Shown piece after piece: positions 41,290-51,139 of a DNA stretch of 64,000 bases (its first letter is position 1; every line of letters starts with the position of its first letter). Below the pieces are notes generated by a model. The model saw only the letters and a list, made by a program, of their open reading frames with translations. It was not told where the DNA came from and did no database searches. The DNA is from JAKAXS01 sp965279065. GTDB taxonomy: Bacteria; Pseudomonadota; Alphaproteobacteria; Rhizobiales; Hyphomicrobiaceae. The stretch covers positions 248,001-312,000 of the forward strand of contig OZ257134.1 in the NCBI GenBank assembly GCA_965279065.1, in the 5' to 3' direction. The position numbers were made by a program, and so were the translations under genes.

Positions 41290-42918
41290 CTAGTTCGCAG
41301 CTGAGGCTGTCGCCGGTTGCTTGCGCGGGATCAGGTCCATGCGGGGGTCGTATGTCGCCGACCTGACCTCGAAGAAGCCCAAGAGCGTCGCAAACACATT
41401 GTCCTGCGACCAGGGTTGCTTGCGTCGCTCTTCCATGCCTCCGAGCTGCAGTTCGCTCTTGAACCGTTGCCCGAGCCAGATAACGGCCGGCACGTGCTTC
41501 TGGGCGTCGGGAGCCAGGACGTACGGCATGCCGTGGAGATAGACGCCGTATTCACCCAGCGACTCGCCGTGGTCGGCGAGGTACATCATCGCCGTCTCGA
41601 ACTTGGCATCATTCCGCTTCAGGAGCGAGATGACCTTCGAGAGAAAGTAGTCGGTATAGAGGATGGCGTTGTCGTAGGCGTTGGTGATCTCTATCGACGA
41701 GCAGGAGCCGAGATCGTTCGTGCGGCACACGGGCGTGAACCGCTCGAACGCCTTCGGATAACGCTTGTAGTAAGCAGGGCCGTGATTGCCCATCTGGTGC
41801 AACACGATGAGGATGTCGCCCCTTTGCGCATCGATATACTCCTGCAGGCCGTGCAGCATCCCTTCGTCACGGCACTCACCCTCCTCGCAGACGGGATTCA
41901 GGCGCGGCGATTTGAAGTCCTGATACTCGACGCGGTCGGCGACGCCCTTCGAGTTCGAATTGTTGTCACGCCATAAGACGCTGATACCTGCCCGCTTGAT
42001 GATGTCGAGCGCGTTGTCCTGCGAACTGGCAAGTGTCGGGTCGAAATGGGCCCGGCCCAGGTTCGAGAACATGCACGGAACCGACCAGGACGTGAAGGTG
42101 CCGCAGGACCAGAAATCCGGGAAGTTGATCACGTCCTCCTTGGCAAGGAGAGGATTGGTTTCGAGGGAATAGCCATTGAGCGACCAGTGGTCGGCCCGGC
42201 CGGTTTCGCCCACGACCATGATGACGAGGTCGCGGTCCTTGTCGGTGGGAGGGATCTTGGCATCGGACCCCAGTAGAACATGGGCCCGGTCGATCGCAAC
42301 TGGAGCAGAACGCACGGCGAGCTTTGCTGCCGAATACAGCGCATAAGTGGGGTTGGTCTTGGCGACGATTTCAAAGTGGTCGCGCATCAGGCTGGCGTAG
42401 CCGGCCCCGAATACCAGCTGGATGAGTACGAGCATCGCCAAAGCGCCGCCGACCAGTTTGAGCCGGGAAATTGTCTCCACCTTCCAGGGTGGATGTTCAA
42501 GCTGCACTGCGTAGACGACGAGGGACGGCAGAATGCCCAGAACGACGACATAGGACAGCAGTTTGAAATTGAAGAGATCCCGTGCCTCCGCGGTGTCCGT
42601 CTCCAGGATGTTGCTGATCATGTGGTAGTCGAACACGGTACCGTAACGGCTGGTGAAGTACGCGATCACCGAACTCAGCAACAGGAACGTTATGACGATG
42701 GGTTTGACTGCCCTTCGATGACATACCGCCGACAGCACGAGCACGAAGATCGATGCAATGAAGAAGAAGAGCGAGCTGATGAATAGGGCATTCCCCGCCG
42801 AGACGCCGTACGTGTCGACAGCCGCGGCAAACAGCGGCAAGTTCGCAAACAGGGCGACGAACAGCGAGGCCGCTACGATGATCGAATTGGTCGAGCGTTG
42901 ATGGCTTAACTGGAGCAT
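41290..42918 (-). CDS. eptA: Lipid A phosphoethanolamine transferase
   Basis: I start at ATG 42918 (AGGA upstream), giving 542 residues, the usual family size; GTG starts at 42966 or 42990 are possible. There are five N-terminal membrane segments, then a periplasmic alkaline-phosphatase-fold domain. The metal and catalytic site residues lie in VVGETGRADH, the nucleophile Thr in SCGTFTSWSVPCMF, and the metal-binding end in YLADHGESLGE. Cysteine pairs (CEEGEC, CRTNDLGSC) form the expected disulfides. The enzyme adds phosphoethanolamine to lipid A and lowers surface charge. It is divergent from a PmrAB-like pair, its probable regulator. Confidence 0.9.
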   Translation of the reverse strand: MLQLSHQRSTNSIIVAASLFVALFANLPLFAAAVDTYGVSAGNALFISSLFFFIASIFVLVLSAVCHRRAVKPIVITFLLLSSVIAYFTSRYGTVFDYHMISNILETDTAEARDLFNFKLLSYVVVLGILPSLVVYAVQLEHPPWKVETISRLKLVGGALAMLVLIQLVFGAGYASLMRDHFEIVAKTNPTYALYSAAKLAVRSAPVAIDRAHVLLGSDAKIPPTDKDRDLVIMVVGETGRADHWSLNGYSLETNPLLAKEDVINFPDFWSCGTFTSWSVPCMFSNLGRAHFDPTLASSQDNALDIIKRAGISVLWRDNNSNSKGVADRVEYQDFKSPRLNPVCEEGECRDEGMLHGLQEYIDAQRGDILIVLHQMGNHGPAYYKRYPKAFERFTPVCRTNDLGSCSSIEITNAYDNAILYTDYFLSKVISLLKRNDAKFETAMMYLADHGESLGEYGVYLHGMPYVLAPDAQKHVPAVIWLGQRFKSELQLGGMEERRKQPWSQDNVFATLLGFFEVRSATYDPRMDLIPRKQPATASAAN

Positions 42919-43129
42919 CGCGTCCTGCGCGGGGGCGGGCAGCGAAGTGGCCCGAGGTGTGGTCACAAACCACCCCAACCTGAAACGCACCTGAAGACGG
43001 CCGCCTGGCCCGAATTGGACCGTGGAACCAGCGCTATGGCTACTTTCGGCAGATTCTGGTTGCTGTTGTGGGGCTCGCACCGTAACGGCTAGAATGCTGA
43101 AAACGACAATCGGTTAACTGTAACGGTCC

Positions 43130-43786
43130 ATGCGCGTACTTCTGATTGAGGATGAGTTCGGCGTCGGTGACGTCGTCAGTGCCTACTTGGCAAGGACGGG
43201 ACGGAAGGTCGAGTGGGTCCGCAACTTTGCCGACGGCGCAAAAGCAATCGGCGAGAATGCCCACGACCTTCTGCTTGTCGATTTACGTCTGCCGGACGGT
43301 CATGGTCTTGATCTCGTCGGCAGCCTGCGCGAGGCCGGGGACAACAGGCCTATCATCATCATCAGTGCCCAGGATCAGATTCGCGATCGCATCAAGGGAT
43401 TGAATGCCGGAGCCGACGACTACATCGTCAAGCCTTTCAACCTCGGTGAAGTCGAGGCACGCATCAACGCGGTCGAGCGGCGCTTCTACGGCAATCCAAG
43501 CCCGAAGATCACGGTGGGGGATGCCTCTATCGACATCTCTGCCGAACGCGTCTCGGTCAAGGCGCAGGAGGTGGATCTGTCCAAGAGCGAGTGGTTGCTA
43601 CTGCAAAGGCTGTGCCGGCCCGCCGGAAAGGCCGTGACCAAAGTTGACCTCATGGAGGTGCTGTTCGAGAGCGACGTGAAGGAGGGCAGCAATGCCATCG
43701 AGGTCCATATCAGCCGCTTGCGCCGCAAGCTCGGTCCAGGTGTGATCCTGAACAAGCGCAATGTGGGATACCGCCTTGCCGTCTAA
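43130..43786 (+). CDS. OmpR/PmrA-type response regulator
   Basis: The 218-residue product has a receiver domain with the acidic pair E7/D8, phosphoacceptor D51 (LLLVDLRLPDG) and Lys in DDYIVKPF. A winged-helix effector domain (about 125-218) ends NKRNVGYRLAV. It is divergent from eptA (212 bases from the start chosen here) and overlaps the downstream kinase gene by 26 bases. By analogy with PmrA it may activate eptA in response to cationic stress or metals. Confidence 0.92.
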   Translation: MRVLLIEDEFGVGDVVSAYLARTGRKVEWVRNFADGAKAIGENAHDLLLVDLRLPDGHGLDLVGSLREAGDNRPIIIISAQDQIRDRIKGLNAGADDYIVKPFNLGEVEARINAVERRFYGNPSPKITVGDASIDISAERVSVKAQEVDLSKSEWLLLQRLCRPAGKAVTKVDLMEVLFESDVKEGSNAIEVHISRLRRKLGPGVILNKRNVGYRLAV

Positions 43787-45149
43787 AGGGCATCTTTCAG
43801 AAACCGGGGCCTGGAGCCTCATCGGCGATCTGCGATGGCGGCAATTGGTGCTGCTCGGCACGCTGTGGCTCGGCGGTGCCGTGCTGGCGTCCACCTTCAT
43901 CATGCATGAAACGAATGAGATGTTCGACAACGCGATGACGGAGGCGGCCAATGCCGTCCTGATGCTCAGCGAAGACTCTGGTGATGCCGCGAAAGACACC
44001 TCGCGGCTGGAGCGCCTGGCCTTTTCGGGCGATCGTCGCAAGTACATGTCGTTTCAGATCAGGGATGCGGCGGGCCGGGTAGTCAGACGCTCATCGGCAG
44101 CGCCAACCGAGGCCTATCCCGTGCCATTGGAGGTCGGGTTCGTTGGGCGTGGCGCGATGCGTTATCTGACGCGGCGAATGTCCTCTGGCGACGGCTTCGT
44201 GCAGATCGCCGAGTTCTACGACGAGCGCCGCGACGCCTTTCTCGGTCTGCTCGCAGGTTTCCTGCTGCCGCTGCTGGCGATGATCGCTGCCGGTGGCTAC
44301 GTCCTGTCGCGCGGCGCCGCCAGGGTAGGCAAGCCAATTGCGCAACTCGGCCGTCAGCTGCAGGCGCGCAGCGGGGCCAATCTGGCGTTGATCGATCCAG
44401 TCGGCGTGCCCGTGGAGCTTGAGCCGATCATCGTCGACATCAACCGGCTGTTGTCGCGGCTAAGCGAAGCGTTTGAGGCTGAGCGCGCCTTCTCGGCGAA
44501 CTGCGCGCATGAGTTGCGCAATCCGATCGCGTCGGCTCGAGCCCAGATCGAGTACATGGCAATGTTTCCCGACGATGAGACAAATCCAGCGCGGATCGGA
44601 TCTGTCGGGCGGTCCTTGAGCGAACTCGGCCACCGCATCGAGCGCCTGCTGCAATTGAGCCGAGCGGAAGCCGGCGTCAGCGTCTCGACGCAGTCGTCCG
44701 ACTTGATTGGGGTCACAAAGTTGCTGGTCGACGACTACGTGCGGCGCGGAAAAGTTGTCGCCTTCGACGCCGGCAGCAGGACGGACTTGCCGGTCGCAAT
44801 CGACAAGGACGCCGTGGGAATCGCCGTGCAGAACCTGATCGACAATGCGCTGTTCCACGCGGACGCAGCGGCAGAGGTCGACGTCAGCATCGATGGCAAC
44901 GGCGCGCTGCATGTGGTCAACGGCTGCGACGCCATCCCGCCGGACGAACTCGCCCGGTTGAGGCAGCGGTACCAGCGCGATCGTGACGCCAGGCTGGGCG
45001 GATACGGCCTCGGACTTGCCATCGTGGGCGAACTCATGCGGCAGGTTGGAGGTCACCTGGAGCTGCGCTCGCCGGCCACCGGCCGCGTGGACGGGTTCGA
45101 AGCCATTATGGCGTTGCCGGCAGTGACTTCCGGCAACGCAGCGCGCTGA
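43761..45149 (+). CDS. Sensor histidine kinase, PmrB/QseC-like
   Basis: The 462-residue product has two membrane segments (about 28-48 and 158-183) flanking a periplasmic sensor of roughly 110 residues. A HAMP-like linker, phosphoacceptor H250 (CAHELRNPIASA) and ATPase boxes N (NLIDNALFHA) and G (GGYGLGLAIVGEL) follow. The start ATG 43761 lies inside the response regulator gene, giving translational coupling. Partner of the regulator at 43130. Confidence 0.9.
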   Translation: MWDTALPSKGHLSETGAWSLIGDLRWRQLVLLGTLWLGGAVLASTFIMHETNEMFDNAMTEAANAVLMLSEDSGDAAKDTSRLERLAFSGDRRKYMSFQIRDAAGRVVRRSSAAPTEAYPVPLEVGFVGRGAMRYLTRRMSSGDGFVQIAEFYDERRDAFLGLLAGFLLPLLAMIAAGGYVLSRGAARVGKPIAQLGRQLQARSGANLALIDPVGVPVELEPIIVDINRLLSRLSEAFEAERAFSANCAHELRNPIASARAQIEYMAMFPDDETNPARIGSVGRSLSELGHRIERLLQLSRAEAGVSVSTQSSDLIGVTKLLVDDYVRRGKVVAFDAGSRTDLPVAIDKDAVGIAVQNLIDNALFHADAAAEVDVSIDGNGALHVVNGCDAIPPDELARLRQRYQRDRDARLGGYGLGLAIVGELMRQVGGHLELRSPATGRVDGFEAIMALPAVTSGNAAR

Positions 45150-45357
45150 ACCTTACACGAAGATAACAGAAATCACCGAAAAGTGGCGCCGGCGCACCAA
45201 CGGCGACATGCGCGCCGCGCGTGCGCCGCTCAAATATTGATTATCGAAGTCATGAAAACTTAGTGTCCCTTCGCGCGACGGCCAAGCCGGATTGCCAGGT
45301 CCAGTCGCGTGTCACACGGCGCTTTTGCCGGTGCGATCTCCTGGGGGACAAGAACGC

Positions 45358-47670
45358 ATGTCGATGAGTTTAGTGCGGCGGGCTGCGTTGCTGACGACGG
45401 CAACGGTTATTGTGGGTGCTCCGTTCGAAGTTTACGCGCAGCAGGCGGCCGAGCCGGCGCCGCTACCGCAGATCACGGTTGAAGCCGCGAAGAAGAAGGT
45501 GGCCGTGGCGGCCAAGAAGAAGTCCGCGCCGAGCGCTACGAAGGCGAAGGCCGCGCCGCCTCCAGCCGCCGAGCCGGTCGTCGTCGAGCCGTTCGACGCC
45601 ACCGCGACCAGCGAGGGGACAGGGCCTGCCGCGGACGCGCAGGGAGATGTTGGCTACAACGCCACGCGCACCGGCACTGCGACGAAAACAGATACGCCGC
45701 TGCGTAATATACCGCAATCGATCAGCGTCATCACCGACAAGCAGATCAAAGACCAGAACATCAAGAGCATCGGCGAGGCCACCAAGTACGTTCCGGGCGT
45801 GACCACAGGCACGGGCGAAGGCAACCGCGACCAGATCTCCATCCGCGGTCAGAACACGACGGCCGACTTCTTCGTCGACGGCGTGCGCGACGACGCACAG
45901 ATTTTCCGCGACCTCTATAACGCTGAACGACTGGAAGTGCTGAAGGGACCCAACGCATTGACGTTCGGGCGAGGCGGCGGCGGCGGCATCGTCAACCGCG
46001 TCACCAAGCGGGCGGAGTTCTTCAACCTGAACGAGGGTACGATCTCGGTCGGCAGCTATGGCTACAAGCGGGCGACGGCCGACACGAACTATGTCGTCAA
46101 TCCCAATTTCGCCGTGCGCATGAACGGGATGTACGAGTATTCCGACAGCTTTCGCGACGACGTGAACCTGGAACGCTGGGCGGTCAACCCGACATTCACG
46201 TTCCGGCTGTCGGAGCGCACCAGGGTACAGGTCGGCTACGAGCATTTTGAAGACAACCGTACCGCCGACCGTGGCATTCCCTCCTTCAACGGCCGTCCTG
46301 CCGATACAAGCAAGTCGACGTTCTTCGGCAATCCGGATCGCAGCTATGCCGATGCTAACGTCGATAGTGTCTTCGCCACGGTGGAGCACAGGACCGATTT
46401 TGGCCTCAAGGTGCGCAACCACACCCTCTATGCGAACTACGACAAATTCTATCAGAATGTGTACGCATCCGGTCCGGTCTCGAACACCAACACGGTGCCG
46501 ATACAGGCCTACAACAACCTGAACGACCGCGAGAACATCTTCAACCAGACCGATCTTACCTACAAGATCGATATGGGAATTATGCGGCACACGCTTCTGG
46601 GCGGCATGGAATTCGGCCGTCAGGAGGGAAGAAACTTCCGCCAGAACGGCTTCTTTTCAGGTGTTGCCACCACGATCAACGTTCCGTTTGGCAGTCCCAA
46701 TATCTCGACTCCGAACATCGTCTTCCGCGGTGTGGCGAACCAGACGAACAATGCCGTAGAGGCGGACGTCCAGTCGTTCTACGTTCAGGATCAAGTCGAG
46801 ATTACGCGCTACCTCGAACTGATTGGCGGCGTGAGGTTCGACCGGTTCGAGTTGGATGTCGAAAACTTCAATGCGGCGCCAGGTACGGCTAATCGAAACT
46901 TCAATCGCGAGGACAATCTCACCTCACCGCGCGCCGGCATCATCATCAAGCCCACCGACTATTTGTCGGCATATGGCAGCTATACCGTGTCGTACCTGCC
47001 GTCCTCTGGCGATCAGTTTGGCAACCTGAACAGCCTTTCGGTGACGCTGGAGCCGGAGAAGTTCACCAACTACGAAATCGGCGCGAAGTGGGATATCACA
47101 CCCGCGCTGTCGCTGGCGGTCGCACACTATTGGTTGACGCGCGAGAACACACCATTCGCGCTAACGCCGGACGTGACAATCCAGACCGGCGAAACCCAGG
47201 TTGAGGGCACCGAAGTTACGCTCACCGGCTATATCACGGACCAGTGGCAGGTTGCGGCGGGTTATGCACATCAGAAGGGCGAGATCACGAGTCAAACGGC
47301 GCCGAACGTCGTCGTCGGAACCGACCTGCCGTTCCTGCCCAGCGACACGTTTTCGCTTTGGAATAGATTTCAGTTCAACCCGATGTGGGGCGTGGGCGTA
47401 GGCGTCGTGCATCGCACCGACATGTTCGCAGCGCTGAGCACGGTTACGTTGCCAGGTCCGCCGATTTCTCTGGGAAGGCAGGCAACCATCGTTCCGGAAT
47501 ACACGACGGTGGACGCCGCGATCTACTTCAAATTGAACGAGAACCTGCGCGCGCAGCTCAACGTCGAGAACATCCTCGGGGAGGACTATTTCCTGTCCGC
47601 GCACAGCAACGACAATATCGCACCGGGGGCACCGACGACGGCCTACTTCTCGATCACCTCCAACTTCTAG
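45358..47670 (+). CDS. TonB-dependent siderophore receptor
   Basis: The 770-residue product starts at ATG 45358 with GGGGGAC upstream. A signal peptide (LLTTATVIVGAPFEVYA) is followed by a low-complexity Lys/Ala/Pro stretch (about 45-80), then a plug domain (DTPLRNIPQSISVITDKQI, NAERLEVLKGPNAL) and a 22-strand barrel ending YFSITSNF with the terminal Phe. Plug motifs resemble FhuA/Fiu-type ferric siderophore receptors (RNIPQSI-V). It lies between the kinase gene and an AraC-HTH gene, so iron-responsive control is plausible; no Fur box was located. Confidence 0.92.
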   Translation: MSMSLVRRAALLTTATVIVGAPFEVYAQQAAEPAPLPQITVEAAKKKVAVAAKKKSAPSATKAKAAPPPAAEPVVVEPFDATATSEGTGPAADAQGDVGYNATRTGTATKTDTPLRNIPQSISVITDKQIKDQNIKSIGEATKYVPGVTTGTGEGNRDQISIRGQNTTADFFVDGVRDDAQIFRDLYNAERLEVLKGPNALTFGRGGGGGIVNRVTKRAEFFNLNEGTISVGSYGYKRATADTNYVVNPNFAVRMNGMYEYSDSFRDDVNLERWAVNPTFTFRLSERTRVQVGYEHFEDNRTADRGIPSFNGRPADTSKSTFFGNPDRSYADANVDSVFATVEHRTDFGLKVRNHTLYANYDKFYQNVYASGPVSNTNTVPIQAYNNLNDRENIFNQTDLTYKIDMGIMRHTLLGGMEFGRQEGRNFRQNGFFSGVATTINVPFGSPNISTPNIVFRGVANQTNNAVEADVQSFYVQDQVEITRYLELIGGVRFDRFELDVENFNAAPGTANRNFNREDNLTSPRAGIIIKPTDYLSAYGSYTVSYLPSSGDQFGNLNSLSVTLEPEKFTNYEIGAKWDITPALSLAVAHYWLTRENTPFALTPDVTIQTGETQVEGTEVTLTGYITDQWQVAAGYAHQKGEITSQTAPNVVVGTDLPFLPSDTFSLWNRFQFNPMWGVGVGVVHRTDMFAALSTVTLPGPPISLGRQATIVPEYTTVDAAIYFKLNENLRAQLNVENILGEDYFLSAHSNDNIAPGAPTTAYFSITSNF

Positions 47671-47677
47671 ACGACAT

Positions 47678-47706
47678 TGGCCGGCGGCCATTGCGTCCGC
47701 CGGCCA
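47678..47706. terminator. Strong stem-loop after the TonB receptor gene
   Basis: TGGCCGGCGG (47678-47687) and CCGCCGGCCA (47697-47706) form a perfect 10-bp stem with a 9-base loop, 8 bases after the receptor stop. No T-run follows, so it may act as an attenuator or mRNA stabiliser before the AraC-HTH gene. Confidence 0.55.
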
Positions 47707-47732
47707 CCACACTTGCCGCGGGAGAGCAAGAG

Positions 47733-48107
47733 ATGAAACGGCACGATGCTGCAGAACTCAAACTGAATAGGCTCAAGGCGCTCATCGAGAACGACTTTGG
47801 CGCGCGTTGGACGGCGAGCACTCTGGCCGCGGCCGTTGGCCTCTCAGTGGCGGACGTGCGAAGCGGGTTCCCCCGGATGTTCGGCCGCACAGCCCTGTAC
47901 CATCTGCGCGACGTGCGTCTCAGGGAAGCCGCCGATCGGCTCGTCGCGGGAAAAACCGTTTCCGAGACGGCCGAGGCCTGCGGCTTTACCACATGCGGCA
48001 ACCTCAGCCGCATGTTCCACAAGAACACGGGTATTTTCCCGAGCCACTATCGCTTCAAGATCGCCGGTTGGAAGTACGCCGGAATCGACCAGCCGTCTCA
48101 GCGCTAG
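47733..48107 (+). CDS. Short AraC-type HTH protein
   Basis: The 124-residue product starts at ATG 47733 (GGGAGAG upstream); the longer open frame overlaps the receptor gene and is rejected. It is almost only an AraC DNA-binding domain: WTASTLAAAVGLSVADVRSGF and VSETAEACGFTTCGNLSRMFHK, followed by GIFPSHYRFK. Without a sensor domain it may respond to expression level or to a partner, like MarA/SoxS. It lies 62 bases after the TonB gene, so may regulate it. Confidence 0.82.
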   Translation: MKRHDAAELKLNRLKALIENDFGARWTASTLAAAVGLSVADVRSGFPRMFGRTALYHLRDVRLREAADRLVAGKTVSETAEACGFTTCGNLSRMFHKNTGIFPSHYRFKIAGWKYAGIDQPSQR

Positions 48108-48119
48108 CACAGGAGATCG

Positions 48120-49463
48120 CTAGCCGGCCGGTGAGCGAAGGATGACGACCGCTTCGAAGCCGTTGTCGCGATCGAGCGCCGGCGAATGAAGAGCCAATGT
48201 CCCGCCGGCTTCCTTGACGATCTGCTGCACGATGGACAGCCCGAGGCCGAAGCCCGACGCCTTGGATTGGCTGCCACGTTGAAACCTTGATCGGATCGAG
48301 ACCAACTCGTCGGCAGGCAGGATCACGCCATCATTGGCGATGTGGACGGCCGGTCCCTCTTTGACAGCGACGCGGATCGTCGACTTCGGCATGCTGTAGG
48401 CGATGGCGTTGTCGATGAGGTTCTGCAGCACGATCGCTAGCGCATCTTGGTTGACGGCGACCGGCAAGGCCGTGAACCCACCGTCGTCGAAGGCGATGCG
48501 CTTTTCGAGCGGGAGATAGTAGTAGGCGTCGATGACCAGTTCGGCGACCGAGACGAGATCTGCGGGCTGCGACGTGATGACCGGGCCCGCATCGGCCCGG
48601 CTCTTCTGCAGCAACCGCTCGATGCGCAGGCCGAGGTTCTGCAAGGCGCTCACCACCATGCTTGCGCGATCGTGATTGGCCGCGCCATCGAGGTCGTTGG
48701 CGATGAGTTGCGCCTGGGCGTGGGCGGCCGCGACCGGGTTACGCAGTTCGTGAGCCCAGTTCGTCGCAAAGGCGCGCTCAGCGTCGAGTGCCTTTTTTAA
48801 CCGGCTCAGCAGACGGTTGGTGTCGGCAACGATCGGCTTCAGCTCTATGGGTGCGTCCTCGGCGGCGAGAGGGCTGAGGTTCTGCCCGTCGCGACTGCTG
48901 ATCTGCAGGGCAAGCGCGCGCAAGGGCTCGGAAACCTTGCCGACGGAGCGCCAAACGATGATCGCGCCGACGAGAAGCAAGCCGAAGAGCGGCAGCACGA
49001 AGCCCAGCAACAATCCATAGAAGGCCTCCCGCCGTTCGTCTGGCTCCTCGGCGACCTGGACGAAGGTTCGTCCATCCCCCATGGCGTGAGTGTAGTAGCG
49101 GGTTGAGCCGACGTTCCTAAAGCCGCCTTTCATCGCGACGGGATAGGGTTCGGCCGGCGCATTGCGGGATTTTTCCTGTATGGCGCCATCAGCAGTGCGG
49201 ATCTGGTAGGAGATATAGTCGGCACGCTCTCCCGACAGCGCGAGGCTTTCGAGCAATCGCGCGGCGTCTCGCTCGATTTTCGAGGCATCACGCGGCACCA
49301 GCGCGGCCAGGATCTTGGCCGTGCCCTCCAGGGCGTTGTCGAACACCTCGTCGGTCTCTTCCGTCACCACGGCGATGGCGACTAGGGCACCACTGATCCA
49401 CAACGCACCGAACAACAACAGCAAACGACGCAAGAGCTGCTGCGTGATGCTCCAGGACTTCAT
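48120..49463 (-). CDS. Sensor histidine kinase, second PmrB/QseC-like copy
   Basis: The 447-residue product starts at ATG 49463, overlapping the response regulator stop by one base (TGATG). It has membrane segments near 11-33 and 150-172, a periplasmic region (EETDEVFDNALEGTAK) that parallels the kinase at 43761 (HETNEMFDNAMTEAAN), phosphoacceptor H238 (NWAHELRNPVAAA), N box NLIDNAIAYS and G box GFGLGLSIVQQI. The two kinases are clearly paralogous. Confidence 0.9.
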   Translation of the reverse strand: MKSWSITQQLLRRLLLLFGALWISGALVAIAVVTEETDEVFDNALEGTAKILAALVPRDASKIERDAARLLESLALSGERADYISYQIRTADGAIQEKSRNAPAEPYPVAMKGGFRNVGSTRYYTHAMGDGRTFVQVAEEPDERREAFYGLLLGFVLPLFGLLLVGAIIVWRSVGKVSEPLRALALQISSRDGQNLSPLAAEDAPIELKPIVADTNRLLSRLKKALDAERAFATNWAHELRNPVAAAHAQAQLIANDLDGAANHDRASMVVSALQNLGLRIERLLQKSRADAGPVITSQPADLVSVAELVIDAYYYLPLEKRIAFDDGGFTALPVAVNQDALAIVLQNLIDNAIAYSMPKSTIRVAVKEGPAVHIANDGVILPADELVSIRSRFQRGSQSKASGFGLGLSIVQQIVKEAGGTLALHSPALDRDNGFEAVVILRSPAG

Positions 49464-50122
49464 CAACGGTCTCGCAGGCGATAGCCGAGGCCGCGGATCG
49501 TCGTGATCAACGTGCGGCCGAGTTTGCGGCGAAGGCGGCTGACGTACACCTCCACGGTGTTACTTTCGGTTTCCGCGCCGTAATCGTACAGAGCGTCCTC
49601 GAGCTGGGACTTGCTGACGATGGCCCCTGGCCGGTCGGCGAGCCGCATCAGAAGCGCCCATTCGCGACCCGTCATCGCCACTTCGGCGTCATCGAGCCAG
49701 ACCTGGCGCGCGACCTTGTCGATCACGAAATTGCCGATCGTGACCTTGGGGTTGGGATCGCCGAGGCAGCGGCGCTGCACGGCTTCGATGCGCGCGACCA
49801 GCTCATCAAGGTGAAACGGCTTCAAGATGTAGTCGTCGGCCCCGGCGTTCAACCCGGCAAGCCGGTCGGACAGCTGATCTTTTGCCGTGATGATCAACAC
49901 CGGTCGAAGATCGCGATCGCCGCGCAACGTCGTCAGAACGGACATGCCGTTGCCGTCCGGAAGGTTAAGATCGAGCAGGACGGCCTCATGTGTCTTCGTC
50001 TGCAGCGCCTCGTTGGCAGGCTCCAAGGAGCGGGCCCAATCGACAGCGTGACCCGCGGCATTCAGCTTGACGCGCATGGCGTCGCCGAGGGCAAATTCGT
50101 CTTCAATCATCAGAATGCGCAT
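49463..50122 (-). CDS. OmpR-type response regulator, second copy
   Basis: The 219-residue product has receiver acids E7/D8, D51 (AVLLDLNLPDGNG), KDQL and DDYILKPFH. The winged helix ends TTIRGLGYRLRDR. It precedes and overlaps its kinase gene by one base, so the two are coupled. It is transcribed away from the methyltransferase at 50354. It is paralogous to the regulator at 43130 and may cross-regulate the TonB block. Confidence 0.92.
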   Translation of the reverse strand: MRILMIEDEFALGDAMRVKLNAAGHAVDWARSLEPANEALQTKTHEAVLLDLNLPDGNGMSVLTTLRGDRDLRPVLIITAKDQLSDRLAGLNAGADDYILKPFHLDELVARIEAVQRRCLGDPNPKVTIGNFVIDKVARQVWLDDAEVAMTGREWALLMRLADRPGAIVSKSQLEDALYDYGAETESNTVEVYVSRLRRKLGRTLITTIRGLGYRLRDR

Positions 50123-50353
50123 GGGGCAACTTATCCATCCTGCCTGGGTGGCGCCATGACTTGATTTCAGTCGCTTTCAGGTAGGGTTCAGGTTCGCCGG
50201 CTATCCGTTGCCGTTCGCATCTTACGGGCCCCGTCGACGGTACGCCACGGCCTTGAAAGTGGCCGTTTCAGGTGTGTTTCAGCCTGCTCCACTACGCCCT
50301 CAGCAGACGCGAGTCAGAGGCTCGCGAACGACAACCTGCTCGGGGAGATCGAC

Positions 50354-51139
50354 GTGGATCATTCGACCGTCACCAGGCGCAGACCAGCCGATCGCGATCC
50401 GGTCGCACGCGGATCTGGGGTATGGCTCGACAACGTAGGTGGCGAGACGTGCTTTCTCCGCGCCCAGCAGAAGTTCGGATCCGAACTGGCCTCAGTCCAA
50501 TATCCTGACGGCTATCGCGACGATCTCAAGGGGCGGTTGGAGCGGCGCGCGGTCTTGAGAATGATCACGGCGTTTCCGTCTGGTGGTCATATCCTCGACT
50601 GTCCGTGTGGCACGGGGCGCGTGATGCGGCTGCTGCTGGAGAGGAACTTGCGCGTGACGGCTGCGGACTGTTCCGCCCACATGGTGAGCCGTTGCCGCGA
50701 GAACATGACGGCTAGATTTCCAACCCTGTCGAACAGGATGAACTTCTGCGTCGAAGACGTGATGGGCACCACGTTTGCCGACCGCAGCTTCGACGGCGTG
50801 ATCTGTAACCGGCTGCTGCATCACTACGAAGACCGCGAAACGCGTATTCGGGTGCTGCGGGAGCTGGCGCGCGTCAGCCGCGGTCTCGTCATCGTCTCGT
50901 TCACGGACGCACGTTCTGTCTCGGGCCTCCGCAAGAGATTGTGGGCAGGCATTACCGGACAATCCTATCGCCCCTCCAGGACACCGACACGGGCGCAGAT
51001 GGCCCACGAGTTTGCCGAGGCTGGCCTGACATGCGTCAAGTCCACAGGCGTGCTTCGTGGCCTATCCCGCATGTCCTACATGGCCGGAATGCCAACGGGG
51101 ATCATGTGCGATCTGCTGACGGCCGCGTTGGGCGAGTAG
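50354..51139 (+). CDS. Class I SAM-dependent methyltransferase
   Basis: The 261-residue product starts at GTG 50354 with GGGGAG upstream. Motif I is ILDCPCGTGRVM, then VTAADCSAHMV, and a methyltransferase_11-type CVEDVMGTTFADRSFDGVIC. The C-terminal third has basic helical and Met-rich segments (SYMAGMPTGIMC). The small-molecule or protein target is unknown. It stands alone between the two-component genes and a membrane protein. Confidence 0.8.
   Translation: MDHSTVTRRRPADRDPVARGSGVWLDNVGGETCFLRAQQKFGSELASVQYPDGYRDDLKGRLERRAVLRMITAFPSGGHILDCPCGTGRVMRLLLERNLRVTAADCSAHMVSRCRENMTARFPTLSNRMNFCVEDVMGTTFADRSFDGVICNRLLHHYEDRETRIRVLRELARVSRGLVIVSFTDARSVSGLRKRLWAGITGQSYRPSRTPTRAQMAHEFAEAGLTCVKSTGVLRGLSRMSYMAGMPTGIMCDLLTAALGE

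Noticed and set aside
43083..43126. Two TAACGG motifs between eptA and the response regulator as a PmrA-type box
   Set aside because: They are 38 bases apart and do not match the known paired spacing, so no operator was called.
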